From Carya illinoinensis (taxonomy: Eukaryota > Streptophyta > Magnoliopsida > Fagales > Juglandaceae): DNA of 64,000 nucleotides. A program made the translations under genes and the position numbers. The DNA is taken from the NCBI RefSeq assembly GCF_018687715.1, contig NC_056766.1, positions 21,714,001 through 21,778,000 of the forward strand, written 5' to 3'. The notes under the pieces are model-generated. The model worked only from the letters and a program-made list of their open reading frames with translations, was not told the origin of the DNA and ran no database searches. Positions 62,801 through 64,000 of this stretch are shown here, piece after piece (position 1 is the first letter of the stretch; every line of letters starts with the position of its first letter).

Positions 62801-64000
62801 GGTGTCTATATATATTTCAATCAACTGAACTTTGCATCGCAAGGTTAGTAGTTACTTACGATTTTTTTACTTTGTTCTATCTTGCTACACATATTTTTGT
62901 ACTCCCATCTAATTCAATTCTTAAGTTTCATAATAACGATATTTTTAAATGAATGAAACGAATGTCATTTACAACAGAAAGACGATTGCTGCGGAATGAA
63001 TGACTCATCCAAGGTTAGTAAATTAATCACTCTCTTAAACTTTTGTATTCCATAAACGATACACAAACAAATACATAAACACAGACATACACATATACAT
63101 ACAAACACGCGCGCACACACACATACACTTACATACATACAACATATATACATACATCTGTACATACATACATCCATACAAACATGCATACATACATCCA
63201 TACATATATGCATACACACACATACACAGATGAACATATACATACATTCATACACGCACAAACATACACATACACACACAGACACAAACATACATATATA
63301 AATACATGTGCATATACACACATACACATATACATATGGATGCGTGATTGAGTTTGAAGAAGAGGAAATTGGAGTAAAGGTAATGATCTTAAAAATATTT
63401 GAGTTATTGTTATATTTTTTTGGTTCACTTTTTCTAGTAAACATGACTAGTTTTTTTGTTTTTTTTTAAGTTTCAGACAAATAGTCGAGGCTTTTTGGTT
63501 TCTCTGTCTTCTTCATTTGCTTCTTTTGCCGTCTCATTTATCATCTCTTCTGCACTATTACTATTTAAGGTATATCCTCCGTCCCGGACAAATTTAACTT
63601 AGTAGTTTATTCTAGTTCATTTCAAATTTTTTTACCATAGTTAACTATTTTTATTCTTTAAATTTTTTACAATAATTCAAATGATTGAAACTTTAATGAG
63701 ATTTATATTATCAATTAATCTGAAACATTAAATTTAATTGTTTCACTTACAAAAGAAGCACTTTTTTATATTGTTTATTATATTAGAATTAATAGATATT
63801 ATCTTATTACCAAGTTTTTTATATTAATAGATGTTATTTTTTCAAGGCGTTGAGGCAATTTAATCGCAAAAGCTTTGGATAGCAGAACGAAAGGCGATGT
63901 CTATATATATTTCAATCAACTGAACTTTGCATTGCAAGGTTAGTAGTTACTTACGATTTATTTACTTTTTTTGTATTTTGCTAGACATATTTTGGTACTC
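52836..64000 (+). repeat. Satellite array 2 (runs off the window)
   Basis: This is the same 1.1-kb monomer and orientation as array 1. Homology starts at about 52836 (TATCTGTATATATTTTAATCAACTC). Anchors lie at 53002, 54102, 55226, 56343, 57455, 58597, 59677, 60788, 61890 and 62965; intervals vary from 1075 to 1142 bp. Monomers are more heterogeneous than in array 1. Several carry TTTACACCCATGCACGTATAC and a CATTGAGTTTGAAG variant, and some mix array-1 B-type and array-2 segments. No higher-order period is obvious except the similar neighbours 58597 and 61890. Confidence 0.92.

Noticed and set aside
16117..63444. Dozens of Cys/Tyr/Met/Val- or His/Thr/Tyr-rich ORFs, resembling small cysteine-rich proteins
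   Set aside because: They are translations of the (ACAT)n/(AC)n segment of the satellite in several frames and strands. Length follows repeat number.

Overview
The window looks like repeat-rich plant nuclear DNA, probably from a flowering plant. Evidence: Ty3/gypsy chromovirus-type and Ty1/copia-type retroelements primed by initiator-Met tRNA, plant LINE RNase H tails, a Mutator-like element carrying a FAR1/FHY3-type fragment, a TA-flanked MITE, and a plant-type IST1-like gene fragment with GT-AG introns. I cannot name the species. No bacterial gene, rRNA, tRNA or CRISPR array was seen.

Layout. (1) 1-743: part of a long-TIR MITE followed by a LINE 3' tail. This block is an almost exact copy of 44343-45085. 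(2) 744-16109: a retrotransposon nest. A minus-strand LTR with an integrase stub (744-4194) abuts the plus-strand 3' end and LTR of a related element (4195-4847, resuming at 14275-16109). A complete, very young minus-strand Ty3/gypsy element (4848-14269) sits inside that LTR, flanked by the 5-bp target duplication TCGGA. Its gag and pol are intact. They are separated by what looks like a 103-nt spliceosomal intron that restores a single gag-pol frame when removed. (3) 16110-39007: about 20 head-to-tail copies of a 1.07-1.14 kb satellite monomer, each with an (ACAT)n-rich segment. It is organised first as alternating A/B monomers (2.2 kb higher-order unit), then as a homogeneous block of six 1.103 kb monomers. 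(4) 39008-52835: an island between the two arrays. It holds a LINE fragment, a 3,487-bp Mutator-like element with a perfect 10-bp target duplication, the MITE, a LINE 3' end joined to a Ty1/copia gag with PBS and LTR, a 177-bp in-frame tandem duplication, and two exons of an IST1-like gene. (5) 52836-64000: the same satellite resumes in the same orientation with about 10 more monomers and runs off the window.

The only complete protein-coding system is the Ty3/gypsy element: gag, protease, RT, RNase H and integrase, with LTRs, PBS and PPT. All other coding traces are fragments. The main open questions are the gag/pol intron, the exon-like modules with splice signals inside every satellite monomer, the near-identical 743-bp repeat bracketing 43.6 kb, and the paired hairpins kept in diverged LTRs. 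Comparisons between copies were made by eye, so identities are approximate.
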